In this document: in pieces, positions 11,166 to 22,299 of the stretch | Layout: every line of letters starts with the position of its first letter | Position numbering within the stretch: position 1 is the stretch's first letter | Assembly: GCF_035046485.1 (NCBI RefSeq) | Contig: NC_085137.1 | Span: 134,978,703-135,042,702 of the forward strand | From: Aedes albopictus | Taxonomy: Eukaryota; Arthropoda; Insecta; Diptera; Culicidae | DNA length: 64,000 nt | Direction of reading: 5' to 3' | Position numbers and translations under genes: made by a program | The notes under the pieces: model-generated | What the model saw: the letters and a program-made list of their open reading frames with translations, nothing else | The model's database searches: none | Told to the model about the DNA's origin: nothing

Positions 11166-11478
11166 TCGGTATTGTTTACCCTACTCTCTACCCTAACCAT
11201 GTACCCTATCCTGTATCATAGCCGATGCCCTACATTCTTATGTACCTTCCCAAGTAACAGAACTAGCTGAATAGTTGTTCCTTAAGCTAAAGTTTGCTAA
11301 AGAAGGGTTTGTTCCACTCTTATACAGCAAAAACGTTTGTTGGGTTTGGCCTTTCGCTCTACCCTCTACACTATCTTCCATCCTACCGTCTACCATAACT
11401 CTCTATCCTATCATCTACCCTACCGTTCACTCCAACCCTATACTCTACCCTAACCCACCATCCTACCCTCAACCCTAT
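11166..11478 (+). repeat. CTACCCT-rich simple repeat, block 1
   Basis: Imperfect runs of CTACCCT/CTATCCT/CTACACT occur, interrupted by about 90 bp of unrelated sequence (11240-11345). The composition resembles CCCTAA but the order is irregular, and insect telomeric TTAGG is absent. Confidence 0.75.
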
Positions 11479-11860
11479 CATTAGGTCGGCTCCAGAGGCA
11501 CGTTCTCCTCCATTTGGGAAATTTGTGCCATAACCCTAACTCTCTACTATGTCCCCTATCCTACCCTTTATCCTAACACTTGATCCTACTGTTTACCCTA
11601 CCATCTACTCTACTCCCTATTCTTACATCTACTCTATCCTCCATCCTACCGTCTACCCTAACCCTTCATTCTACCTTCTACCATAACCATTTCACATATT
11701 ATCTGCCCTACCGTCTTTATAACCCTCTACCCCAACCTTCTACTCTACCTTCTATCCTACACAGCAAACATTTATTCTTCTTCGCTAAGAGAGATGAACT
11801 AGCCAAGGGCTGAAAATCTCCTTAATAAAGACAAATCAATCAATCAATTCTTCGCTGAAT
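11479..11860 (+). mobile_element. Retroelement end fragment mixed with CTACCCT repeat
   Basis: A stretch with GTCGGCTCCAGAGGCACG (11484 onward) and a terminal segment GAGATGAACTAGCCAAGGGC...CTTAATAAAGACAAATCAATCAATCAATT (11791-11850) bracket more CTACCCT repeat. The terminal segment recurs at 20847-20895 and, diverged, at 48400-48447. It has an AATAAA signal and a short-unit tail, like a non-LTR retrotransposon or SINE 3' end. Confidence 0.6.
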
Positions 11861-12004
11861 TTTGCATTAAAATATTCCTTGAAAGGAATGTTGAATGCAA
11901 GATTCCTGTATGAGAAAACTGTAAATTTATAAACTGATAAAAATATGAATATGTTATGACGGGGTCCTTCTATTACAAGTTATATGATGTAACATTTTTT
12001 TAAC

Positions 12005-12240
12005 AGTGTGGCCTGTACCCTGCCCTCTCTCTCACTCTCTACACTTCTCTCTGCCCTATCCTTCACCCTGACCCTCAACCTTGCACTGAATCCTAACCAT
12101 CTACCCTAACCCACCTTATCTTGTGGCCTACCGTCTATCCAAGCTCCCTACCCTTCTTTTTACCAAACCCTTTACCCTACCCTCTACCCTACCCTAAACC
12201 TCTACGCTAACCCGCTACGCTGGACTACCCTACCTTTAGG
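12005..12240 (+). repeat. CTACCCT-rich simple repeat, block 2
   Basis: Further CTACCCT/CTAACCC units occur, ending in CTACGCTAACCCGCTACGC variants. The block is separated from block 1 by about 140 bp of AT-rich sequence. Confidence 0.75.
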
Positions 12241-12524
12241 GATCATTCTAATATCCCACTGACCTGTAATCACTTGTATGTAAATTTTACCCACTTGCAT
12301 GTAAGCATTACAGACCAGAAAGACAGGTCAATGCTGTTCTAAAAAGTATTAATTATTTTAGCAAACTAAACTTGAACAGATAAAGATAGTTGGAGAAAAC
12401 ATCCAAATTGTATCGTTTCGCTGAGCTGAAATATTGAAGAATCAAATGAATTTTACAACAGCGCCATCTTGTGAGGATATTTCCAACTAGAGATCAGTTA
12501 AATAGAAGTTTTATGTTTGCATTA

Positions 12525-12810
12525 CGTTGAGGGGCCCATATAGCCGAGGCGGTAAACGCACGGGTATTCAGCATGACCATGCTGAGGGTGACGGGATCGA
12601 TTCCCGGTCGGTCCAGGATCTTTTCGTAAAGGAAATTTCCTTGACTTCCTTGGGCATAGAGTATCTTCGTGCCTGCCACACGATATACGCATGCAAAATG
12701 GTCATTGGCAGAGGATGCGCTCAGTTAATAACTGTGGAAGTGCTCATAGAACACTAGGCTGAGAAGCAGGCTTTGTCCCAATGAGGACGTTACGCCAAGA
12801 AGAGAGAGAG
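12525..12810 (+). mobile_element. Feilai-type tRNA-related SINE with perfect target duplication
   Basis: GGGGCCCATATAGCCGAGGCGG contains the A box (TAGCCGAGGCGG) and GGGATCGATTCCC the B box. A conserved body follows, including GGATCTTTTCGTAAAGG, CTTGGGCATAGAGTATC and AATAACTGTGGAAGTGC, with an (AG)n 3' end. The 12-bp direct repeats ATGTTTGCATTA (12513-12524 and 12811-12822) are identical, indicating a fairly recent retrotransposition. It is the most intact SINE of its family in the window. Confidence 0.93.
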
Positions 12811-12822
12811 AGATGTTTGCAT

Positions 12823-13744
12823 TAACAACTCTGCCGAAGATATCATCTACAAATTATTACCCATTGTCAAGGTTTCAGGGAAATACATTGGAAATGAAGT
12901 TCATAAATCATGACAATATGTAATCTTTGCAGCAAGTTTGGGCCACCTAGTAAACCAACCACAAACTATATTGTCTACTGTGAATAACGTATGGATGTAA
13001 TGAACTACTTCCCAAAAGATAGTATTCCAAAATTTTACGCAATTCAGGAGACCAAGATATTCACGTCAAAAGGACTGTCCTTATTAAATAATAGGACGCT
13101 GGGCGGATATATAGATATTGATTAATTAATCATTTCAGGCCGTTTCGGAAATAAATTCCAGAATGTTTTATGAGGCGTTTAACCTTCGTCGTGCATTAGG
13201 GTCATTATGACCCGAAACGCGATTTCAAGCATTAATATCTCTTTTTTAGTTAACTTATCGTAATGAAACTCCTTGACTTCTAATATTTTGCAGAAACGAG
13301 TCTTTAAAAAAAAATTCTTGAGGTGAAACCAAACTGGCTAGTAGCTTGAACTAAATAGTTTCCTATGTGCAAAAGCAACTTTGTCAAAGACAGTATTCTT
13401 CTAAGTGGGTGAAGTCAGGAAATCCAGATTGTTTTCCATGTGAAAGCTTTCAGTCGTCTGAGTAATTTGGTCGAAGATAGTATCCACCTAGGTGGTTTAG
13501 AACGTTTAGAGCAAACTAAAAGCTTCCAAAAGTACTAGTGTCACGTAGTGAGTAATTTTCGAACTAAACTATTCTCTATGTGAAAGCCTTCAATCTTATG
13601 TGCAACCATGCCGTACCCTTCTAAGTGGTCTTAAACGCGAGATTTACGACGTTGAGACTAAACTGGAAGCTTCTAGCAATACAAGTGCCAGGTAGTGAAT
13701 GATTCTCAATCTAGATTGTTTTAATGCGAAAGTTTTGAATTATA
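12823..13744. other. Unique/old-repeat DNA without gene
   Basis: A short palindrome GGGTCATTATGACCC lies at 13199-13213, and a similar one at 16769-16783 is flanked by comparable sequence in inverse orientation (GTGCATTAGGG versus AATGCATTGGGG). These may be the ends of an old element containing everything between. There is no coding signal. Confidence 0.4.
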
Positions 13745-14259
13745 CAGTGTATCAAACAATTGTCCGTACAGCAATTTTTTGGTCAAAATAATTTTCCATT
13801 CAAATGTTCATAACTTTTTTATACGTCAAGCAAAAACGCTGAAATTTTGACCAATCATGAACCATATATTAAAGCTTCATTGGTAAAATTTTGAGCGAGA
13901 TCGGATAAGTTTACTGAAAATTATAGAATTTTTAGAATAACTTATTAGATTTTTGAACACATTTTTAAAACATTATATCTCAATATGTACTCGATGAAAC
14001 TTCTTCAATTTTTTTTGTGTTACAGCTGATACCTAAGGCTTCCATATGCAGCTACTTTTGAGATTTTATATTCACTACAAAAAATATGAAAAATGTGCTT
14101 CTGTAGTTGACGATTTTTTATAATTTACCATGTTTTGCACATATAATCTGCCAAAAGTTTTCCACCAATAAAAGTGCATTAACTGAACGAAAAATACATA
14201 GGACCTACTCTTCATATATAGTTTAGTAGGTCCTGTATAAAAATATTACATTAAGAGAG
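13745..14259. mobile_element. Mariner-like long-TIR element, left arm
   Basis: It starts after TA with CAGTGTATCAAACAATTGTC. The segment from about 13900 to 14105 is reverse-complemented at about 15300-15428 and 15868-15905 (shared ATATGTACTCGATGAAACTT, CCTAAGGCTT and ATATGCAGCT motifs). The outer right terminus is missing, replaced by a TTCCATAAATAA-type repeat at about 15905. Two later insertions (14282-15228 and 15429-15867) split the element. Confidence 0.75.
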
Positions 14260-14281
14260 TTTCAAAACGTTGAAAACACTT

Positions 14282-15228
14282 GTGTGTGTATACAATTCAA
14301 CTCCCACTGTCCGGCAGTGGTATTATGGAAGAAAGATGTGTGCAGTTGTTTGTATGGTTTTTACTGAATTTCACACAAACAACTGAAATCATCTTTAGCC
14401 CGGGAGTGGAAAGGTGATAGCTCTGTTGGGATCCAGTGACCCGTTTCAGAATGTCTGGTTACTCACGTCCATTCCGAGGTCACTTTCACTTACAACAAGC
14501 CCCGCATGTGTGCATTACCGTTATCAGATGGATAATGATATTGCAAACACACTTCCTGCTTCAAAGGTAATCTTCGAAACTGGCACGTATTTAGTTCCAT
14601 TTGTAGTAGTAATGATCAGAACAATCTCACCCAAAAACATCCCAGTAAGCGCTGCCATCTCCATAGAAACGCCGTTACAGTGTAGTCAGGCTTGCTCCGC
14701 GTTTTGCTTCCGTCGCGTAAGGCTCCGTCATCAATCGTAGAACAAACGTCGCTTCATCACTCATAGAAAGATTAATATGAGACATTGCTTTCTGGTACCA
14801 ATCGCGCATCACTTATGGTGTATTATGACAGCCCGATACGTGAACAAAAACACGACAAATCAGTCCCACCACAAACATTTTACAACCGACAAACTACCGG
14901 ATGGCAAACGCGGAATCGACGACAAATTTTGAAACTCTGGATACGAACTTCAACACCGTTTGCAAGCTTCCACCAGCGAGCAGCGGCATGCAATCCGAAT
15001 GGGACTGAGAACACCTCCGGATGGTCTAGCAAAACGGAACAAACCACTTTTCATTAAAATCAAATCAGAATAAACACTGTTTCACCCGCGGAAGAACTGT
15101 CCGGATGGCGTAGCACCAGCCAGACCGTCAGCGGAATCGCGAAAAAGAAAAGAAAACTGGTGAACGCGAAAAAATGTGACGAGCAGCTCAAAACTCGACT
15201 TCACGCGGCAACGCCTACTGGGCTTCTT
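14282..15228. mobile_element. 947-bp insertion flanked by a 22-bp direct repeat; identity unknown
   Basis: An identical 22-bp sequence containing TTCAAAACGTTGAAAACA lies at 14260-14281 and 15229-15250 and brackets this CpG-richer segment. The size of the duplication suggests target-primed retrotransposition. Read on the minus strand, the insert ends in TATACACACACAA, which could be a tail. It contains hairpins (CCACTGTCCGGCAGTGG near 14308; an imperfect stem 14332-14399). Short frames (14414-14740, 14785-15057) match no family I know. It could be a SINE/LINE end, an LTR or a processed host transcript. Confidence 0.6.
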
Positions 15229-15250
15229 TTTCAAAACGTTGAAAACACTT

Positions 15251-15428
15251 GGCACTTTTATTGATCAAAATATGATAAATTTCCAAATGACACTCTGAAC
15301 ATATACAGATTTTTCATATTTTTGAAGTGAATATAAAACCTCAAACGAAGCTGCATATGAAAGCCTTAGGTATAAGCTGTATCACAAAAAAAAAAATGAA
15401 AAAGTTTCATCGAGTACATATTGAGATA
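15251..15428. mobile_element. Mariner-like long-TIR element, right arm (split)
   Basis: This is the reverse complement of about 13975-14105. The arm continues after the pogo-like insertion, at 15868-15905. Confidence 0.7.
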
Positions 15429-15867
15429 CAGGTAATCTTCGATATAACGTACCCTCGATATAGCGAATTCGATATAACGTACATTTTGCTTCGATATAAC
15501 GTACAACATTGAACATTTTTATTTTTCCCACGAATAAGCCTTAGATAAACTACGAAAACACTCAAATCAATGTTTTGTTGCAGTATTAGCCCTGTTACCC
15601 AGAATTGGCGCAATATGGGGAAAAATTTAGTGTACGTTATATCGAAGCAAAATGTACGTTATATCGAAGCACAAAAAACGAAATAACTTTTTCGTCAAAA
15701 CACAAGTTTTTCAATATTGGTTTTGTGAATTTCACCGAAATCATTATTTGGTATTAATTTCACGTCGAATACGTCAATACTAGCATAAAAAATATAAAAA
15801 TTTTTCTCTGCTTCGATATAATGTACAAAGAGAAAACTTTTTTGTACGTTATATCGAAGAGTACCTG
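15429..15867. mobile_element. 439-bp pogo/Tigger-like MITE in a TA site
   Basis: The termini are CAGGTAATCTTCGATATAAC and, read inward from the right, CAGGTACTCTTCGATATAAC, each preceded by TA (15427-15428, 15868-15869). The ends are packed with CGATATAACGTAC units. CAGG termini plus TA fit pogo-like Tc1/mariner elements. It is nested in the right arm of an older element, which continues across the insertion. A related terminal piece (CAGGTATACCTCGATTTAG) is at 49440. Confidence 0.87.
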
Positions 15868-15904
15868 TATATGGTTTTAAACATGTGTTCAAAAATCTTA
15901 TAAT

Positions 15905-16340
15905 TTTCACTAAAAGTTCTATGGCAGACAATTAAACGTTCCATAATAAATACAAATTTTCCCATAAATAATTCGAAAAGTCCCAGTGAAGAAACAGGGG
16001 TGCAAGCAGTAATAAATAACAAAAGTTCCATAAACAAATAAAAAAATGCATAAATAAATCAAAAGTTTCCATAAATAATTGATTTTTGAGCAATTAAAAA
16101 TGTTAAAAATGCAATGAATAAATCAACTGTTGCAATAAAAAAAAGCCATTTTTCCCACCAAATAACTTCGAATTTTCCATAAATAAATCCGATTTTTCCA
16201 TAATAAATTAGAAAATTCACAATAAAAAAATATCGAAAAAACAATAAAAAATTCAAAAAATGCAATAAAAATGACGAAATTATCCATGAAAAACAAATGC
16301 AGGAAAGTATGAGACAGTGAAATGCTGAATCGCACTTATA
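15905..16340. repeat. AT-rich TTCCATAAATAA-type repeat
   Basis: Repeated variants of TTTCCATAAATAAATC and GCAATAAAAA occur. Minus-strand frames rich in F/I/Y (16059-16335) result from the composition. Confidence 0.6.
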
Positions 16341-16829
16341 TTACTGAAAAGCTTGCGTAACTATGATTGCAATTTACCGAGCAATTGCTTACTGTCCGAA
16401 CTCGCTATCGCTCGTCGGACCTAAAAAAGGGATAACATCTATGTTTGCATTATACCGGGCAAATTCTTGGATCTGTGGTTTGCCTAGAACCGAATCGATG
16501 TAGTTGCGGTGCATCGGATATCGGAAACTTCGGCGGCCTTCTGCCGCCTCAGTTTCTCAATCCTTTATGCGGCTTCGCCGCATGGTCTACAGTAGTGCTA
16601 TCCCACATGTCCGATATGGTGCCCTGTGTAGCAAATTCCCGGTGGCCAATGTTCGCGGAATCACTATTTCAATATATCAACACATTTTTGACAAAATTAT
16701 CTATCAGATAAGACTTTGGTCATTTGAATTGCTGAAAAAATCATCATTCTATAGGAGTTTGATTTTCTGGGTCATAATGACCCCAATGCATTATTCGTAA
16801 CTTTTTTTCATGCCCGAAGAAGATCAAGA
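16341..16829. other. CpG-containing segment with short hairpins; unassigned
   Basis: It contains hairpins GGCGGCCTTCTGCCGCC and TGCGGCTTCGCCGCA (about 16531-16582). Two overlapping plus frames (16445-16711, 16504-16800) share no similarity with families I know. It may be an old retroelement piece. Confidence 0.3.
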
Positions 16830-17404
16830 GAGTTCAATAAGTTTTCATAGGAGTTAAGAGGCGTTTCAAGGGGGTTTCAGACGGTTTTAAGGTAGTTCAA
16901 GTCGTTTCAAGACGTTTCCGGGGATTTTACGAGGTTCTAGGGGGTTTCAGGGGGCTTTCGGGACTTTAAGGGAGATGTAATGCATTTTCAGGGAGATTTC
17001 CAGAAGGGTTTTTAGGCGTATTGATATGTTTCAAGAGATTTCAAAGCGTTTGAACTTGTTCCATGGGCCTTTAGCGAGTTTCAAAGGGTTTCTGAATGTT
17101 TTCAGGGGACGTTAGGGGGCTTTAAAATGAGTTTTTAGGAGTTTCCAGAGGAGTTTTAAATACAATCAAAGTAGTTTAACTTAATTAGTTTCAAACCAGG
17201 GGCTTCAAGAGGGTTCTTGTGAGTTTTCAGGAGATTTAAAGAGGCTTTCAAGGTAGTTCAAAGGGTTTCCAGAAGGGTTTCAAGGTGTTTCAAAACGTTT
17301 CAAGAAGTTTATGAAAGATGTGCAAGGATTCCAGTGGATTTTAAGGAGTTTTTACGAAAATGCAGATAGCTTCCGAGGGTTTTTAGGTAGTTGGAGGGAT
17401 TTCA
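16830..17404. repeat. Dispersed G-rich TTTCAGGGG repeat (interrupted)
   Basis: This is the same family as 9170-9520. It resumes at 18611-18690 after the hAT-like insertion. Confidence 0.65.
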
Positions 17405-17412
17405 TACTAAGG

Positions 17413-18602
17413 TAAAGTGACCAGACGTCCCGGATTGTGCGGGACAGTCCCGCATTCATGCTAGTCGTCCCGCATTGTAAAGTGTCCCGGAAAAGTCCCG
17501 GATTTCAATAATCGCTAAATTTTTTTTTTCTTGAACTGCTGCTGTTCTTTTTAAAATTTAACTTCGAAAAAATTTAAAGAATAGAAAATATGACAAAAAA
17601 TGTTTTATTCATAAATCAACGTGGATCATTTTGTTTGATTTCTTTTTTTTTGTGAATTTTACCTTAATGCTGATTCTTCACCCTATTTGTTCAATTCTTC
17701 GGCTCTCTGAAAGTGAATTAATGCTGCTGGAATCGTGTATAAAAATAGTAGAATTTTTTGAGCAAACATGAATTCCTTAAAGATTATTTTGATATTTTTT
17801 ATAGTTATGTCTGAAAAGTTTCAACCAAAAAAGCGCAATTGCGTTAGATATGAATCTTCCAGCAAAATACTAAAAAAAATCCTTAGGGAAAATTCTCGAG
17901 AAACATGGCTACAGTCCTTTCCAGATTTTCCTATGCAAAGTAGTTTGAAATTCCCACAGGATTTTTCCTGGATTTTTAAGGGTTCCTTCGAGAACTCCTC
18001 TAACGCTTCATCTAAAAATGCCTGAAAAGGATCCCTAAGATTTTTTTTTTTCCAAAGTTTTCACTAGCTATTTTTTTGCAGGGATTTTTATGCATTTTAA
18101 AGGTTTCTCCAAGGATACCCGTCAATAGATTTTTCAGGAAATTTTTAGAGATGATCATGAAATTTCTAGAGAAAAGTTACAATTTTGTCCAAAACTCTTC
18201 TCTTAAATTTTCTCCTGCAATTTCTTTCAATGTTTGAACAGAAATTGCTCTCTTCATGCATTCAAAAGAATTCTCTTAAAATTTTTAAAGAAAAATTTCA
18301 GAAAATCACAAAAAAGTTGTAAGGATCATCTCTAAAATAATACCAAAAAAAGATCTTCCGAGGCATTTTGGGGCTTTGCTTTGCATTATTTGATAAACAT
18401 GTCAATCAAGTTCATAAATAATTCAGCATTGTATGAAAATTTAACATTTTTTATTACTTTTCTATTTGTTACGTCTGAAACCTGTATTTTGATATTATTA
18501 AGTTTTTTTTAGGAAATACGGTCTTTGAATCACTGAAAAACTTTTAATTTGTATTATGTAAACTGTGTCCCGCATCAATGCAAAATAAATCTGGTCACTT
18601 TA
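17413..18602. mobile_element. 1190-bp hAT-like non-autonomous element, 8-bp target duplication
   Basis: The ends are inverted TAAAGTGACCAGA, and identical TACTAAGG flanks (17405-17412, 18603-18610) give an 8-bp target duplication, the hallmark of hAT elements. Just inside the left end are clustered GTCCCGCATT/GTCCCGG repeats (17435-17510), with one GTCCCGCATC near the right end; subterminal repeats are typical transposase-binding sites. An 85-aa frame (17768-18025) has a basic K-K-R-N-C start but no transposase domain I can confirm. Its insertion interrupts the G-rich repeat. Confidence 0.88.
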
Positions 18603-18699
18603 TACTAAGGGTTACATACCTAGGGTTTCACAGAGGGTTTCAACGGGTCTCAGAGTGCTTTGGAGAGTTTCAAGACATTACAAGCCGTTTGGCAAGCAC

Positions 18700-20040
18700 G
18701 AATGTACATTTGTTCATATTGTAATTCGTTGCAACTCTGTCTTCAACGAACACATTCCCATCTGATAGCTTCTGGCATCTTGCATAGTTTCACACTTCCA
18801 GCACAAAATCATTAAAAATAATGTTTTCTACTGTCACCTTGCTATGTACCGACACGTTCCAAAGCCGTTAACTCGTCAATTGCGCCCAAGTACCTAACCT
18901 ACCCAGCTTGCGTGCCACAGCAAACCATCTTGACCAAGCACTCCAGCAGCAGCAGCAGCTTCCGGGCCAGTTAGTCTCGTTCCTATAGAGTGTAGACTGT
19001 AGAGAGACCGACTACGATACAAAGCTTGCCGTTGCGTTGCCACACAAGAGGCAATTTTCTCAATAGGAGCAGTATAGCATCTAACCGACATCTCTGGGCA
19101 AAATTACTTTTGCGTTTTGAATCTTCCAATGCTGGACCGTGCCCAGTAGTGCAAGTACCTGCACTTACAGATACCTACCGATGATTGGTCAATCCGGGTG
19201 AGGGCGAGGACGACGACGACAACGACAACACCGGCCATGCAATATGGGATGAGTACTGAGTAGTTTTAAATTAAATTTAACCCTGTAGCAACAGCAGCGG
19301 TGCCACCCTCCCTGAACACCCCGTGGGTTGATTGCGTCGCCTTATCGAAGCTGCATCCAACTAGGGCAAACTCTGCCTCCATCAGTGTTCGTCGCCGGTA
19401 TCACCTTGGACGAAGAGCAAACTTGGCAGCATACACTTGCCCATAGATAAACTGCTCTGCTCGTCGTTCGCTCATCCGGCCGGGCCTGGATCCAGTTTGT
19501 GGCGGCGGCGGCGGCGGCGGCATACTACACAAGCTCTTAAACTGGAGCGACTTTTGCGCTACTGTTTCAATAAAAGGAAGGGTCTTAAAGCTCGGCCCGC
19601 CGATGGTGTCGGTGTGGAGGAGACCGGGCCAGTATTAATTATGGAATGCACATAAATATGTGTTCATGAAGCCGCCGCCACATGTACCGGAGTATTTACC
19701 TGTTTCACACTTAATTCTCTGGAAGTTCCCTTTGCTGCGACACGATGCGAGGTTTGGAAATTGCGAAAGCGGTACTCCCTCGGCAAATGGAGAGTAGTGC
19801 AGGCAGCAGACTGGTATGCGATGCGGGCGGTCCAACTTGGTCGCGACTCGCAGCAATGTTTCGAGAGATTTAGAAAGTACTTGCTTATAAGCAAATAAGT
19901 TAAACAGAGGCAATCTTGTGAGAGCAGACGAACCGGTTAATGACTTATTTGACAATATTTAAACCATCAGTACATATTGGAATTTTACAACGTTTGATTA
20001 CGTAGATTCATGTACACAACAGGAACAAATTAAGATGTAA
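18700..20040. other. Unique, GC-richer non-repetitive block
   Basis: This is one of the few extended unique stretches. It includes (CAG)n-like 18943-18960, GACGACGACGACAACGACAAC near 19210 and a (GGC)n microsatellite at 19501-19520. Short overlapping frames in several phases (18894-19091 minus, 19437-19655 plus, 19635-19955 minus) have no recognisable domain. It could be UTR, exon edge or enhancer sequence of a neighbouring host gene; nothing decides this. Confidence 0.4.
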
Positions 20041-20046
20041 ATATGA

Positions 20047-20215
20047 AAAAATCCACATGATCCGGTCGGAATCGAACCCACGACTCCAAATTAGCTAGAC
20101 GAACGCTTCTTTCCTCCAAGCTACGGAGCTACTTAACCATCTCCGTCCCCTGAAGGCACAGAACTGAACTCGATTCCACTAAAGCACATGGTTTGTTCCT
20201 TTTCGCAATCCAAAT
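20047..20215. mobile_element. tRNA-like fold-back element, copy 2 (decayed)
   Basis: It shares TTTCCTCCAAGCTACG, CATCTCCGTCCCCTGAAGGC and the minus-strand B-box-like GGGTTCGATTCC with 4880-5062. The right-hand T-arm is degraded (ACTCGATTCCAC). Confidence 0.7.
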
Positions 20216-20349
20216 CTCGTTTGGATGGAATTAGATGAAGAATGTGCAGTGCATAAATGTCAGAGCGGGAGAGAAATTATTATTGAAAATTGTCGTGAGC
20301 TTGCCTGCCTATCCGATGACTTATCGGTATCACAATTAGTATGCTGTTG

Positions 20350-20445
20350 GACTCTCGACAGCCACTCTCGGGGAGAAGAGTAACTGACGAAAAATTGCAA
20401 GTGCCGGGGCTGGGAATCAAACCCATGACCATCCGCATATGAAGC
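20350..20445 (-). mobile_element. tRNA-like SINE head, minus strand, fragment
   Basis: On the minus strand there is GTCATGGGTTTGATTCCCAG, a B-box-like T-arm, followed by GCACTTGCAATTTTTCGTCA. Only the head is recognisable. Confidence 0.5.
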
Positions 20446-21660
20446 GAACGTGTGATACTAGATTGTTAGTAGCAACTAATTTTGACACAACAAATTTGTG
20501 TGTTTACTGGCTGGCAATTTATCCAAATTTGGAATATTTTATAATTAAAAATATGGTTAAAGTAACAATTATCTCGCTGTCATTTTTCTTCCTTTTTCGG
20601 GTTTCAAACACTATAATCGGAAATTTAGTAAAAGGGTATGTTTGAAATTGTTGGCAAACATATAAAAAATCTTGAAATATTTTTAATGATCTCCCAGGTC
20701 TTCAGAAACTTTGTATATAATTTATTTATGAAAAAATATGTCACGAACTAATTGCAAAATTGCTTATTTTCATGCCACAAAAGTTCAGCCTAATGGACGC
20801 AGTGGCTTAAATTCCCCAACAGGGGAGGAAAAAAAATTGCAAAAAAAGAGATGAACCAACCAAGGGCTGAAAATCTCTATAATAAAGTAATAATAATATT
20901 TGCAACATTTCGTGAATATTTGTCATTGATTTAAACCTGCTGTTCATAACATTCTGAGAGAATATCCTCTCTAAATTAGAGGTTTTTTAATTCATCCAAA
21001 AGTTTGTCCATACCTTCCCCTAGGCTGCTGCTAACTGAGCAGCAGTTAGATGCGGTTAACGACGGTTAGCAATGAATAAATGCGGACTTTTCCGGTTAGC
21101 AAAGGAAGTGTCATTCCCCTTGGTCCGTACTATAAAAAAATCTTTTAGTAAAGATTCATAGTAAACTAAATTTCATCTGAAAGGAATTCTATTAGCTGTG
21201 GCAAGCTGGCAGTGCTATTTTATCGGCATAGCAAAGGACTGATACGACGATAAAATATCACTGACTAAATTTCATTTTTTGAACAGTTCCTCACAACACT
21301 TCTGATTTTTCAATAATCTCTTGGGCATTCCACATTTTCTCCTCAAGAAAACTCTTCTTGAACTTACCTAAATCAACAACCTAATGCTGCCAAGGGATTA
21401 ACGTAAGAAATCAGAGATTTTTAAGGGGTTCCTTAAAAAAATCTCAAGTTTTGAATTTTTTTTTTAAATCCTCCACATATTCCTCAAATTATTTTGGCTG
21501 GATAACTACTACAACATCATTCGAAAAAAACTACTATGATACGATCTGTTGTACTCTCTCCAAAGATTTTTGGTTTTTAAGTCATCTAAAAACTCTTCAA
21601 AATATTATGTTCAGAAGGGACTTATTCTCTGTGAACTCTGACAAGAGGTTACTCGTAGAG
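20446..21660. other. AT-rich DNA with one retroelement tail; no gene
   Basis: 20847-20895 repeats the GAGATGAACCAACCAAGGGC...ATAATAAAG 3'-tail motif seen at 11791. A short hairpin CTGCTGCTAACTGAGCAGCA lies at 21026. No other structure is seen. Confidence 0.5.
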
Positions 21661-21664
21661 TCCT

Positions 21665-22004
21665 CACGGTGTCTATGATAAAAGAATTTTATTGAAAAAA
21701 AAATCAGTGTCTCTAAGTCACCTACCAAATGAAAGCAAAGGGTCTATGCTTTCATTTGGTGCTAAAAGCAATGTTCTATCAGATGTTATTTTCCCATACA
21801 AATTTTGGATAAAAAGTGCCCAAAAAATAGGTATTTTTCGGAAATTTGTTCAAGAAATCACAAAAAAATAAGAATTTTTCTAGACCCCCGATAGAACATC
21901 TCGCTCTTTGCCTCAAGTGAAAGAGGGCACCCTTAGCTTTCATTTGGTGGGTGACTTAGCGATACTGATTTTTTTAAATAATATTTTCTTTCACAGACAC
22001 CGTG
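21665..22004. mobile_element. 340-bp fold-back MITE
   Basis: The ends are inverted CACGGTGTCT. Arms of about 75-100 bp share AAAATCAGT, CTAAGTCAC and CCACCAAATGAAAGC. The target duplication is unclear. The interior has GATAGAACAT repeats in both orientations. Confidence 0.85.
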
Positions 22005-22094
22005 CCTAGACTTCATCCAACGAGACCAGATTGAAACAAACCAATAAAAAAAGAAAACTTCACATTTCGGTATTTCAAGGGTATCCGGATTATC

Positions 22095-22200
22095 ATGAAG
22101 CAGACCTGGTGTGATGGCTAAATCAAGTGACTAACACGCCTATGACCTGATATCAAATCCCACTCCCGATAAAATTACAAAAACGTAAGTGATTTACTGT
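22095..22200 (+). mobile_element. tRNA-like SINE, GACCTGGTGTGATGG type, diverged
   Basis: It matches 47950-48030: GACCTGGTGTGATGGCTAA (A-box region) and TCAAATCCCACTCCCGA (B-box region). Several substitutions in the B box imply an old copy. Confidence 0.7.
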
Positions 22201-22299
22201 TGATGGTATACTGCTTTACGCACTTCTCGCAATATAACAAACTAATGTTTCGCCATCGCGTCAGAAATCAATGTTATATCTCGGCTCTGAACTCTCCAA

